DNA from: Onchocerca volvulus
Lineage: Eukaryota > Nematoda > Chromadorea > Rhabditida > Onchocercidae
DNA: 64,000 bases
Direction: 5' to 3'
NCBI GenBank assembly: GCA_000499405.2
Contig: HG738140.1
Span: 6,246,158-6,310,157 of the forward strand
The notes beneath the pieces are model-generated. The model made no database searches. It worked only from the letters and a program-made list of their open reading frames with translations, and was not told the origin of the DNA. The position numbers and the translations under genes were made by a program. This document shows, piece by piece, positions 1 to 9,485 of the stretch. The number at the start of each line of letters is the position of its first letter. Positions within the stretch are counted from its first letter, which is position 1.

Positions 1-134
1 AATTGGCAATTAAAGCAAAAAGCATTTTGCATTTTCATTTCAGGCATTGAAACTCTAACCAACTGGGACTCACTCTGAAAAATTAACAAATTGAAGTGAA
101 ATAAACGCCACCACTGAAAGATTGTTGGTGAGCA

Positions 135-2087
135 ATGGCTGCTTATTCTTACTGTATTATTACATTATTTCTAATATCACCTTTGAACTGTTATGCAGGA
201 AATGTGACAAATATATTTGACATAAGAGACGAATACAATACCGTAAAAAGATACGTGGCGATTATTCTGTTTTCTCTACTCCTGTTATACGGTATTGTTA
301 GCAACATATTGTTGATAATTGTATTCTGCAGTAAGAACACTTTTTACAGTCATGCATTCATCCTTATCTCATCTCAACTGATCATTTGCGCTTTCTTGAA
401 CTTCATCCCGCAAGTGACCATTGTCTTATTTGAAATGATAAAGACCGAAATCACTGAAGGTAAATTCTTTCTCTTATTTTTCGCATATGTTATCCACTTG
501 TTACTATTCATTAGAAAATTACACATAATTTTAAAATCACAAATAACAATCTGATTGATAACAATGTTTTCTACTGCTGAATAAAGTTAAATAGGATAAA
601 ATAAGCACATTTTGATGAAATGCATCAATTAACTAATTTATTAATGCTTTAGCATATGAAGCAACATGGATTCACAGCATACTCGTTAGTATGAATACGT
701 TTTCTTTTTTCGCTATGTTGCATTTTACACTTCTTTTGGCAGCAAATCGCTTTGTGACCATGAATTTGCCGAAATTCAGTGCTTTTTTCGAATCATCAAA
801 GTTCTATTTTCTCATCGTTTGCTTGTGGTTGTCCTCTCTCGGTATGATCCATCAGTACTTTTCACGTAATTCATAAATATTCATCAATTTGAAATGAATC
901 TGCAACATACTTTCTGAACATTCAATACTGCAAAAATAATAGTTATATAGGCTGTCTATATCTGAGAGATTTCATTGAAATTGTTCATATGAATATTAAT
1001 ATAATTTCGATTTGTTCGTTCGCTGGACAATCAATAACACATGATTAACTTGACTGAAGCTACTAGAACTTAATCACTTAGTTTTTTCATATCAATAGAT
1101 ATAGAAAACGTGCTTCGACTTATCCAACATGCAGGTATGCCACTATTGATTTACCATACTGAATGCTTATAACAAATCTGCTTAAATTTCTATTACGCTT
1201 TCCAGTGATATCACTCACAGAATTTCATTATTGCTTTAAAACTTTCAATGCCTCGAATTTGCAATGGTCCTTGAATTGTAGCAAAATAACAGTCGAAAGT
1301 GGAGCAATTTTTATGAAGTTCATCATTTTTAATTTTAAATTTTCATAAAATATCAACATTTCAGTATGTGCTATAAAAAACAAAATCAATTTTCATTGAT
1401 TGAAAATATATTTTTCAATTTTCCCTTTTACTGAAGCAATTATTATCCGCCATCTAATATTTCCCAACCGTCGTTATTCGTTAATTTCTTTCCAGAGTTC
1501 GGTATTTTTTGGTCTTATCGTTTCCCATAGCAATGTTCGTAACATATATTCCGATCTTTTTCAACATGCGTCACAGACGAAAGAGTGTTACAGAATTCAG
1601 GAAAACAAGCGGTAAGATTGCATTATTTTTTGTCTCGTAACCTAAGAAAATCATGCTTGTTTATAAAATTCTTTTAAAATTTTTTAGAAAAAATGTCAAA
1701 AAACTTTTGAAATTTGCGAAATTCTTTGCAGTTTTCCCTATTTCTTTTATTTCATCCACTTCTTCAATAAAATAATTAAATTTAGTCACTTTAAGAATTT
1801 TTGCAGGAAATGGAACGATGAATTTGGTAAAATATGAACGATTGATGTTAATTCAAGCAATAATAGTTTGTGGTGCAATAGAGATTCAAATTCTCTGTTT
1901 CAATTTTCTTTTGAAACTTTCCCTCAAATTTATCGGCAAAGAAGCTGCAATTCCTGTCAATATTTTCATCAATTGTTATGTGATTTTTAATGGTTCCATG
2001 TTACCTACAGCCAATTTAATTTTTGTCGAACGATTTCGTCACGATGTGAAACATGCAATTGTAAATTTATCATACAAATTTAAATGA
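135..2087 (+). CDS. Nematode serpentine (7TM) chemoreceptor, Srx-like, five exons
   Basis: G-protein-coupled receptor of the nematode serpentine superfamily, expected in the plasma membrane of sensory neurons; the ligand is unknown. Exons read from splice sites: 135-459, 653-841, about 1206-1300 (3' end unresolved), about 1496-1611 and 1807-2087, with stop TGA at the end. Exon 1 gives a hydrophobic N-terminus and TM1 containing GIVSN (the usual GxxxN of TM1), then TM2. Exon 2 gives TM3, ending in NRFVTM at the position of the DRY motif, and TM4. Exon 4 gives TM5 followed by a basic loop (MRHRRKS). Exon 5 gives TM6 and TM7 and a short tail. Phases close for exons 1 to 2, 2 to 3 and 4 to 5; the 3 to 4 junction has several possible donors. 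Assignment to Srx rather than Srsx or another serpentine class is a judgement from overall pattern. It could be a weakly decayed receptor, although the exons I can read are open. Confidence 0.62.
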
Positions 2088-2572
2088 CAAACATAGTATC
2101 TATCACGGTATTTCCAGCACCTTCAACAAAGTTTTAACCGATTTTCGCTGACATAGTTATGTTGATTTCGTAGGTTATTCAGTCTCATATTGTGGCATTT
2201 TCTTCATTTGAAGAGCAAAGGAAATTGTTCTGATGTTGCGTATCCAGAATTACTAGAACCTTCGAAATAGATATATTCACTTTCAACTAAGCAGTATTTT
2301 GTTTTTTCCTTTCAGTTAAGTTCTTCTGTGTTAATATTGTGAAGGTTTTTCATAAAATTAAATTCTGTCAATAATAATTTCAATAGTCTTAATCTAGTCA
2401 AGATTATTAAAAAGCTGCATTTTTTAGAATTGGTAAAGTCATACTTCCTTTTTTTGCTATGAAGTAATTATTTTCGGATCATAAGATCATGTGTAATGTT
2501 TAATCTTTTATTATATATTGTATCAGGGCCATTAAACATTTTGAATTTTATACTTGTAATATTTTTGAAAAT

Positions 2573-3545
2573 TTATTTCCTATTTTTCATCTTTGCTGAG
2601 CAATGTTCCTTTCTTTTTTGTTTAAAACCTGGTTCTCCTCGTTTACGTCGTTCTAATGATTTTCTATTCACATTCAACGTGTAACATGTAGGTACTTCCG
2701 AATATAGCAGTGTTTTCGCAAATAGGTCTTTTTGACATAATGTGAAGAAAGCAGTTTTAGTCGGTGGATTCAGAGCTATTTGTTGCACAGCTGCAGCTAT
2801 GAAATAAATGCGTTGTCCATTTTCTAGATGTGCTGTCAAGTCAACAACAAGCAGACTTCGTTCATATATGAAAAATGAAAGAATTCGCCATACAGCTTCA
2901 TTGCCGCTTATATATCTTCCAGTCTGATACTGTGCGATTTCATCGATGTGTAATACCACATTCCTATCATTTCTTGCAGGCTCTTGCCATAAGTGCCATG
3001 TCGCTGCCTTTATTCACGTACTTATAAATGTATTTGATCGATTTGACGGAGTAACATTTCCGTTAGAACGTATTCCATGCTTATGATATATAAAGCGCAG
3101 ATAAACGTATTCCATGTTTATGTGCTCTTTGTATGTTTTTAATAGCAAAGGCGAATAAGAAACAACTCATCGTTTATCTACTTCGATGTCACCATTTCAC
3201 ATCTGTTTGGTTCCTAATTTACCGCCATACTCTGCTCATCTCCTTTTGTATAAAGGATATCCATCTTTTCCTGTAACTGTGTTGGATAATAATGCTTGAG
3301 CATATTGCTTAGAGCATTTTCCATCTATCATACATGGTGAAGTTAGATTCAGTATGCCGCAAGGTCCATGTATATTGTTCGTCACAACTTCATGCAAATC
3401 TTTATCGACATCGAGTATTTCAGCACATATCACATCGTCGATTTCATTTCAAATGATTTTGTCATGAAGTCAGATAGGTATCTGAGCATATGGCATTCTC
3501 TTTTGCCATTCTATTGAGTAAATCCAGTAGCACACAGACCAAATA
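2573..3545 (-). pseudogene. Helitron Rep (HUH) region, decayed
   Basis: Remnant of the replication-initiator half of a Helitron rolling-circle transposase, read downwards on the minus strand in several frames. In order: EWQKR followed by PYAQIPI (about 3482-3505), where active elements have a PHAHI-type HUH motif; then DVICAEI and NNIHGPCG with KDGYPLYKRR (3236-3433); then KYIYKYVNKGSDMA (about 3000-3045); then QYQTGRYISGNEAVWRILSF with HLENGQRIYF (2573-2959). These blocks are in the family's usual order. Frameshifts and stops separate them, and both HUH histidines are replaced (Y and Q), so the piece cannot be catalytic. Upstream on this strand, 3511-3828 is open for 105 codons; only its end resembles the Rep stretch before the HUH motif. 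The helicase half lies next to it but on the opposite strand. Confidence 0.85.
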
Positions 3546-3869
3546 CTTCATGTTTTACCAACCTGTCATATTCAAACAAACTGCGATAGGCAGGTTGTAT
3601 ACCGTGCATCCTAATCAAGACGAATGCTTCTTCCTTCGCATGTTTTAGTAAATGTGCCCGGTCCAACTTCCTTCCAGCAATTAAAAATGTCAACGGCGTT
3701 ACACATGCTATTTTTGCGAAGTACATGTCAAGTTTTGAATTTATTGGAAAACAACCGACACTGGGATATGTGCATATATGATGCACGGAACACGTAACAT
3801 CCAAATCAAATTCGTAAAGTGTTTGCAATTATATTGACCGCCTGTTCTCCTTCATTTCTAGCGGAGTTA

Positions 3870-5730
3870 TGGAAAAAATACAAATTGTATATGGTTGAAG
3901 ATATTTTACATCGAATACGCATCGAAAATTCAGATATGAACATGGATTTCACAGTAGAAATCTACAACGAAGCTTTGATAATGATTGAAGATTTGTGTTT
4001 GCAAATCGCGAACAAAGTCCTCAATTAATTGAGAATACCGTTATCGGATCGATCTTCTGCTGCTGCTTCGTTCGATATAGAATTGGTAGCGAACAAAATT
4101 ACAACAAGACTGATCTTTTGTCATATGTGCAATCAAATATTCCTAAGCTAACGTTTGAACAAAAAGGCATTTGCGATCAAATAATGCAAACTGTCAATAA
4201 GGGAGTTAGAGAAATCTTTTTAGATGCGCCAGGTGGAACTGATAAAACGTTCCTAATTAAATTGGTTCCGGCAACAATTCGATCCCAAAATGACATAACC
4301 TTAGCTCTTGCATCGTGCAGAATAGCTGCAACTTGCTACCAGATGGAAGAACTGCTCATTCCGCTTTGAAACTGCGATTAGGCATGCAGTTCATTGGAAC
4401 ACCTACGTATAACATTTTTAAAACATCCGTTAAGGGAAAAGTATTGCAAAAATGCAAACTTATTGTTTGGGATGAATGTAAAATGGCGCACAAAAGATCG
4501 GTCGAGATCTTGATCGATCATTGCGAGATTTGTGTGGAAATATCAAATCATTTGGAAATGATTTTGTTTGCAGGAGATTTTAAGCAAACATTACCTGTAA
4601 TTCCTCGATCGACACTAGCGGACGAAATAAATGCTTGTCTGAAATATTCTACTTTGTAGTGACACGTAAAGACGTTGAAATTAACTACAAATTTGCGTGT
4701 CCAGCTGCAAAAATGATCGATCAGCTGGATGAGAAATCATATTTTTACGTTGGTCAACTATTTTAGTGACCTCTTTTTTTCCAAACGATCTTTAAGAATT
4801 GTTTTTATCATAAATTTTTCTTATAAGAATTATATTTTTCTCCAGAGGAAAGTTACATTGTAGCCATAGGCAATATAATCATTAAAAAATTTGGTGGGAC
4901 TTCATCAATTGATTCAAATCGAATTGCAAACTTAATAAAAAAAAGATGCTGAGAAAGGTTGTAATGTATTCTCACATCTGGAAATTGGGAACGGAAAAGC
5001 GCCGGTTGATCTGATCTCAGGACAAATTTCATTGCCTCATAACTTCCGCAATTTAGTAACGTCAAAAGAAAAATCGAAGAATCGGTTGAAAAAGTATTTC
5101 CTAATATTCAAACCAAGTATAAGAATCATGATTGGCTAAGTGAAAGAACTGTTCTTGCGACCAAGAACAAAGACGTAAACGAACTTAACAATATTATCCA
5201 GTCTAATATTCAAAGCGAGACAGTCACATACAAGTCGGCCGACACTGTTGTTGAAGCAGATGAAGCATTTAATTATCCAACACAATTTTTGAACTCACTC
5301 ATCTGCCAGGAATGCTATGCATGTACTGCAATTGAAAATCGGCGTTTCAATTATCATGTTGCGAAATATCAACCAACCAAAACTTTACAACGACACGCGG
5401 CTTGCAGTAAAAAAATTAATAAGCAATGTAGTATAGGCAACAATCTTGACTGGACTTTTCGAAGGTGAAGATGTCCTTATTCCTCACATTCTTATGATTC
5501 CAACGAATATGTCATTTCAGTTTAAGAGATTGCAATTCTCAATTAGATTGGTGTTTGCATTACCATCAACAAGGAGTCAATCTTTAGAATTGTGCAGTTT
5601 AGATCTAGAGAACGATTGCTTCAGACACGAACAATTATATGTTATATGTTCCAAAGTTGGCAAATCAAATAATCTCTGTATCTCTACACAGACAATGGAA
5701 CAACAAAAAACATTGTATGCTTACATTTAT
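3870..5730 (+). pseudogene. Helitron PIF1-type helicase domain, decayed
   Basis: Remnant of the superfamily 1 PIF1-like helicase that forms the C-terminal half of Helitron transposases. Conserved blocks appear in order: EIYNEALIMIEDLCL (about 3958-4005); LTFEQKGICDQIM; a Walker A region GGTDKTFL (about 4232-4255), in which the usual G before K is D; HSALKLRLGMQFI; Walker B region LIVWDEC (about 4459-4479); LFAGDFKQTLPVIPRSTLADEI (about 4565-4630, motif III); then ISLPHNFRNLVTS (about 5027-5066) and EGEDVLIPHILMIP through RLQFSIRLVFA and HEQLYVICSKVGKSN (about 5460-5670). Reading frame changes near 4360 and again between 4660 and 5440, with several stops. It is non-functional. Its strand is opposite to the Rep piece just upstream and to the N-terminal pieces at 6.6-7.4 kb, whereas an intact Helitron has all of these on one strand. 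Confidence 0.88.
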
Positions 5731-5781
5731 TGTGAAATTAAACATATTAGATGTGAGCGAAAGCTGACAGATGTCAAATAG

Positions 5782-6407
5782 CGCCATGAAAATTACTGTA
5801 AGTAAGAAATACTGAAGGTCAAGTGACACAATACAGTTTTAAAAAAACGAAAAACATGTTTACCACCTCCAATTTACAGAAAAACGACAAAGATCGACGC
5901 AACAACAGCAACAATTCAGGGTTTCAAGAGTTCCAATTCGGCAGTTCAAAACAATTTGAATTTTTTTAAAACAGATTTCAAGATATTATTGACAGTGACT
6001 TATGTATTTCTTCAATATCAATGGCATATATCGCCGTCGTTATCAAATTGCTACGAGGTGTCGTATTTTAATTTTATTTATGAAGTAAGGGATTGACTTA
6101 ACATTTCATATCCCCGACACGCGGACTGTGGCAAGGTAGAGCTAGTAATATAGCGAAAACAGTATTAAATCGGTTTTTTCTCTTTTGTTCCTACGAATTA
6201 TTTTGTAGATTTCAATCCGACTAAATCATTTTCACTACTTTGACTTTCTTCCTTCCTTTCACCAAATCACTTCTATCTACTTTGCTTTTTCATCAATTTC
6301 TTGACTGTACAGTTTTTGATTTTATTTTTAGTGATTTGAATTCTATGTCAATATGATATTTATCGAAATTCCAACCAGAAAAACGATTAGGTCCAACTAT
6401 TCTATAG
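5782..6407. other. Decayed DNA between Helitron pieces, no gene seen
   Basis: No open frame or exon-like stretch. The first 200 bases probably still belong to the tail of the helicase-bearing element: a CAACAACAGCAACAATTCAGG run around 5900 resembles the low-complexity tail seen after some Helitron helicases. The rest is ordinary AT-rich sequence. Confidence 0.4.
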
Positions 6408-6490
6408 GGGCGGCCCCGTTTCGCGTGTCACCTACTGCTTTGAAATTTTGACGCAATGTGCTTTCGAATACGCGCATGTTTTCATATACA
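6408..6490 (-). repeat. Helitron-end-like repeat, inverted copy
   Basis: Read on the minus strand this contains ACGCGCAT, then TATTCGAAAGCACATTGCGT, then CAAAATTTCAAAGCAGTAGG. This follows the same order as the copies at 8.1-8.9 kb and 55.8-56.0 kb (GCGCCC, TTCAAATGCAACGTTGTGTC, AAAATTTCAAAGCAATCGGT). It ends in an unusually GC-rich patch GGGGCGGCCCCG. Confidence 0.55.
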
Positions 6491-6630
6491 CAGCTCGCTG
6501 TGGCTCAGCCTGATTAAGTGAAAAAAAAAAAGAGAAAGCACATATTTCTGACGAAAAAAATTGATACTTTAATTTGATTTGTAATTTGGTTGGATTGGAG
6601 ACTGATAATTGCTATTGTGATTAGACTAGG

Positions 6631-7121
6631 TCAGCAATAGGTGTTAGGACGTTTTTGTAGCGTTAAACACAACACAGAGTAGTGTTTGACGCTGATCTCC
6701 TGTTTCTCGTTAACTCTTTCAGCCACTCTCAGCCTGTCGCGTTCATTCTGTTCTGAACGAAGATCTAAATTTGCAGGACATGATCGATTCAAATTGAATT
6801 GTCGGATTGTTGAATTTATGTTGGCCATTTGGCAGCGGAAGCAGATAGTCGGCTTTGTGATAAATTTGTCCTTTCACTTTGAAAGTTGCATGAATTATGT
6901 TGTTACGATTTCTGCACCAAACAAATTTATTTCAAAGCGTTTCATACCTATTACCAGGAAATACAATTCCTGATAATAGGTATGAAATGCTTTGAATCGG
7001 CAGTATATATGGCAAACAAAGTTTTTAATGGCTCTGGCGGTTCTTCAAGTTGAGGCAGTTTAATTTTTCCGGCGGCACAACACATCTCTTTCGTTTCTCC
7101 ATTAAATTTCAGAGTCTTGTA
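6631..7121 (-). pseudogene. Helitron N-terminal region, copy 1 (interrupted by a palindrome)
   Basis: Minus-strand remnant of the N-terminal part of a Helitron protein. From 7121 downwards it reads [20 protein letters not shown] followed by [19 protein letters not shown], a block typical of arthropod/nematode Helitron N-termini (cysteines before the HUH domain). A 30-bp inverted repeat then interrupts it at 6931-6996. Below this, fragments of the continuation are visible (FKVKGQIYHKA-like, in shifted frames around 6850-6930). Between 6631 and 6828 there is LRSEQNERDRLRVAERVNEK, which resembles the charged repeat stretch at the extreme N-terminus. The block order is scrambled relative to an intact element, so this is a rearranged fragment rather than one decayed gene. 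Its upstream end abuts the tRNA-synthetase fragment at 7122. Confidence 0.7.
6931..6996. repeat. 30-bp near-perfect inverted repeat (6-bp loop)
   Basis: Left arm 6931-6960, loop ATACAA 6961-6966, right arm 6967-6996; the arms match with two mismatches. It lies inside the Helitron N-terminal remnant, exactly where the coding match stops and restarts, so it marks a foldback rearrangement breakpoint. Confidence 0.85.
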
Positions 7122-7226
7122 TGATTTCCATACAGGAATTGGTGTACCCCAAAACCGATTGCGTGAAATTGACCAATCATGTGCTCCTTCAAGCCATTTT
7201 CCAAACTGACCAGGAACATATTTCAA
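7122..7226 (-). pseudogene. Isoleucyl-tRNA synthetase fragment (35 codons)
   Basis: Minus-strand segment encoding [20 protein letters not shown] followed directly by [11 protein letters not shown]. This is the conserved class I isoleucyl-tRNA synthetase block in which a tryptophan-rich ISRNRxWGTPIP motif follows the connective-peptide (editing) region. Only 35 of roughly 1,000 codons are present, with no matching sequence on either side: downstream on the same strand, Helitron coding sequence starts within a few bases of the last IleRS-like codon and in the same frame. The fragment cannot be functional. It could be a host exon captured by a Helitron, or a bacterial (for example Wolbachia) gene fragment that entered the nucleus. 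The short window does not decide between them. Confidence 0.72.
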
Positions 7227-7289
7227 TCATAGTGCCGATGAGAACATGCGAGCTTAAACTATAATCAATAGCTGGGTTGTACCGGAATG

Positions 7290-7560
7290 CAAGGCATTAT
7301 AATTGCGTGACTGATGAAAACGGAATCATATTTGGTGCTGATTTTCTACTTCTCATTACATCTTTCAGCCTCTCATCTTATCGCGTTCATTCTAATGAGA
7401 ATGAAGCAGATCTAAATTTTGACGATAGAAGTGCTCGCAACCGTGCATTCTCAAGTCTAGCTGCACGTCCATCTGCTTCATTTAAGCCATTCTTAGTTTT
7501 GTTCACTCGTTTGCTGATGCCCATTCTTCAGTTTTATTTGCAACTAATGTAGCATTGTTT
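7290..7560 (-). pseudogene. Helitron N-terminal region, copy 2
   Basis: Minus-strand fragments parallel those at 6631-6828: a NEKQKIS / KYDSVF stretch (about 7290-7350) matches NEKQEIS / KHYSVL of copy 1, and an arginine/alanine-rich charged segment with NKTKNGLNEADGRAARLENA (about 7440-7510) resembles the extreme N-terminal repeats of Helitron proteins. Stops and frameshifts are present. Two copies in the same orientation about 650 bp apart indicate either a duplication or two nested insertions. Confidence 0.5.
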
Positions 7561-7663
7561 CTGCTGCGCGAGTACGACTAAGTTTGACTTTCTGCGGGAT
7601 ATTATTTGGATGAACTGAAGCAGATAGATTGCACTCAAACTGCTCTCGAAATTGATTTTTGAC

Positions 7664-7940
7664 TGAATTTGAAGTTGAATTCGAAACTGCTCAATTGAAT
7701 TGTTAGACTGCTGCTGTTGCTGTGTCGCTTTTGAAAAATTATATGTGGTATTAAAAGATACTGACAATCGTTAATGTTCGTTTGTTCAAAACCTTAAATC
7801 TTCGAAAGTTTTACTTGAATTCGAATCTGCTCAATTGAATTGTTGGATTGTTGCTACTGCAAAAAATTATATTTGGCATTAAAAGATACTAACAGTCGTA
7901 AATATTATTTTGTTCAAAATCTTAAATTTCCGAAAGTTTC
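7664..7940 (+). repeat. Diverged tandem duplication, two units of about 140 bp
   Basis: GCTCAATTGAATTGTTAGAC near 7687 recurs as GCTCAATTGAATTGTTGGAT near 7828. It is followed in both units by an AAAAATTATAT, GGTATTAAAAGATACT/GGCATTAAAAGATACT, and a TTTGTTCAAAA(C/T)CTTAAAT segment. The last segment is also found at 55.84 kb in the distant repeat copy. Confidence 0.75.
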
Positions 7941-8057
7941 TATCTATAGTTTTGAAAACTTGACAGAACATTACATTGGAATGTGCGCATACTTTACCGA
8001 GCTTACTGATCGTTGCATACTGAAGACCACGTCACTTTGCAGAAAGTAAGCGCGATT

Positions 8058-8225
8058 AACAGATTCAGTCCGCTTACTTACTTTTATTTGTCATAGATGT
8101 GACAGGTAAAAAAAGTTATATATATCTATACAGAAACTACGCGCCTACTCGAATGTAACGTTCAAAATTTCAAATCAATGATTAAAAACTTGAAACGTTG
8201 TGTCAAAATGAACATTCAACATTAA
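8058..8225 (+). repeat. Helitron-end-like repeat, copy A
   Basis: Order of blocks: CAGTCCGCTTACTT, a GTGACAGGT/AAAAAAGT segment, TATATATCTATACAGAAACT, CGCGCC, TCGAATGTAACGTT, AAAATTTCAAATCAATGA, CTTGAAACGTTGTGTCAAAA, GAACATT. The same order recurs in the copies listed at 8535, 8665 and 55800. Confidence 0.7.
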
Positions 8226-8534
8226 CGATAAAGTGGCAATTAAAGCAGAACCTAATATTAGAATATTAGTTTAATATTAGAATAGGTAATCCATAAACCG
8301 ATTGGAGAAAACATTTCATTACACAATATCATGACATCCACATTTCTGCGACGCAACTACACTTCTTACAAATCAAAAAGTAAACGAAAAGCTTAAATTA
8401 CGTTCTGCTCCAATACTCAACCTTTTAAATCCTTTCGGAAGTCCTCTTCCTTTCCTGATCTCCAATATGTCTCCAATATTAGTTGATCAGACTTCCTTTA
8501 TTTGTTAATTGGAGCATTTTGGCGGGAAATATAT

Positions 8535-8664
8535 TTATCCTGACGGAGATATAACAAAAAAAAAAAAAAAAGAATAGAAACACGCGCCCATTTAAATGCA
8601 AAGCTGAGTAAAAACTTCAAACCAATCGGTGAAGAATTTGAAATGTTGGAGGAAATAGCAGCCA
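8535..8664 (+). repeat. Helitron-end-like repeat, copy B
   Basis: Contains ACGCGCCCATTTAAATGCAA, AAAACTTCAAACCAATCGGT and GAAGAATTTGAAATGTTGGA in the family order. It is shorter than copies A and C and lacks the terminal ACATTTAGATTTTT block. Confidence 0.65.
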
Positions 8665-8860
8665 ATTCAGTCCGCTCACTTTTAACTGTCACGTGACACG
8701 TGGAAAAAAGTAAGTATGTAATTATAAAAATATGTGCCTTTTCAAATGCAAGGTTGTGTCAAAATTTGAAAGCAATCGGTGGAGAACTTGCAACGTTTTG
8801 TATAAAGAGCCACAAGGAGCATTTAGATTTTTATTTGCATAGATTACTAAGATATATAAT
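8665..8860 (+). repeat. Helitron-end-like repeat, copy C
   Basis: Starts with AATTCAGTCCGCTCACTTTT, passes the 12-bp palindrome TGTCACGTGACA near 8687, and continues with TTCAAATGCAAGGTTGTGTC, AAAATTTGAAAGCAATCGGT, GAGAACTTGCAACGTTTTGT and GCATTTAGATTTTTATTTGC, ending ATAGATTACTAAGATATA. It is the most complete copy of the family here. Confidence 0.7.
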
Positions 8861-9485
8861 TTGAGAGTTGAAATTTGTGTAAATTCTAAACAAACTTGAC
8901 AGTAATACGGTTAATAAGAATAATTGAGAAGAGTTATAAAACCTGAAATGATAGAAACTCACAAGAATCATGACCAAACATACAACAATAACTTCAGAAA
9001 ATAGACCAAGCATGATTACCTCCCATAATATATGACATTTATATTACGGTACGGCTTCAACTTCTACAACATAATAGGGACTAAATTTCATGGACCGCGT
9101 TAATTCATAGCAAGACAATTTCAGATTTCTTAAAAATTAAACAGTGAAGAGAAATGGAAGTGGTAGAGGTGATAAGGTCATTTCTGATAACAAACTGCAG
9201 TTATATTAGATGTCTTAGGTTCAATTACATAATAGTGATAAGAAGAAAATGGGTAGCTATTAACAGAAGTTTACATCACAATTAATTAATTACTTATGTA
9301 ATATCACTTCATGTGTTCTTCATCCTTGAAAAATTAGTAGTAAATCGAATTATCGTATCATATACTTTTTGACCGTTCGTAACAATACTTGTCAATACTT
9401 TCATTGCAGAACAAATTATTTATTGATCTTAATTCCTTTACTTCGGTCAATTTATTACGTGTTGCAAGCGTTTATTGAATAATAC
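8861..9485. promoter_or_regulatory. Upstream region of the RUS1-family gene; no discrete motif proven
   Basis: AT-rich DNA between the repeat cluster and the start codon at 9486. It must hold the promoter or a trans-splicing acceptor for the gene, but I see no TATA or initiator element I would defend. A minus-strand frame (8831-9013) begins with a short hydrophobic stretch but has no identifiable continuation. Confidence 0.3.

Noticed and set aside
1099..1134. Mini-exon of 36 bases in the receptor gene (between an AATAG acceptor and CAG|GTATGC)
   Set aside because: Its phases fit, but joining exon 2 directly to 1206 gives a continuous fourth membrane segment, which fits the family better.
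8964..9013. Minus-strand ATG with a hydrophobic, signal-peptide-like start and a GTGAGT donor
   Set aside because: No downstream exon or homologue could be found; too short to support a gene.
9014..9485. Spliced-leader acceptor or TATA box for the RUS1-family gene
   Set aside because: Several T-rich AG sites exist but none stands out enough to name.
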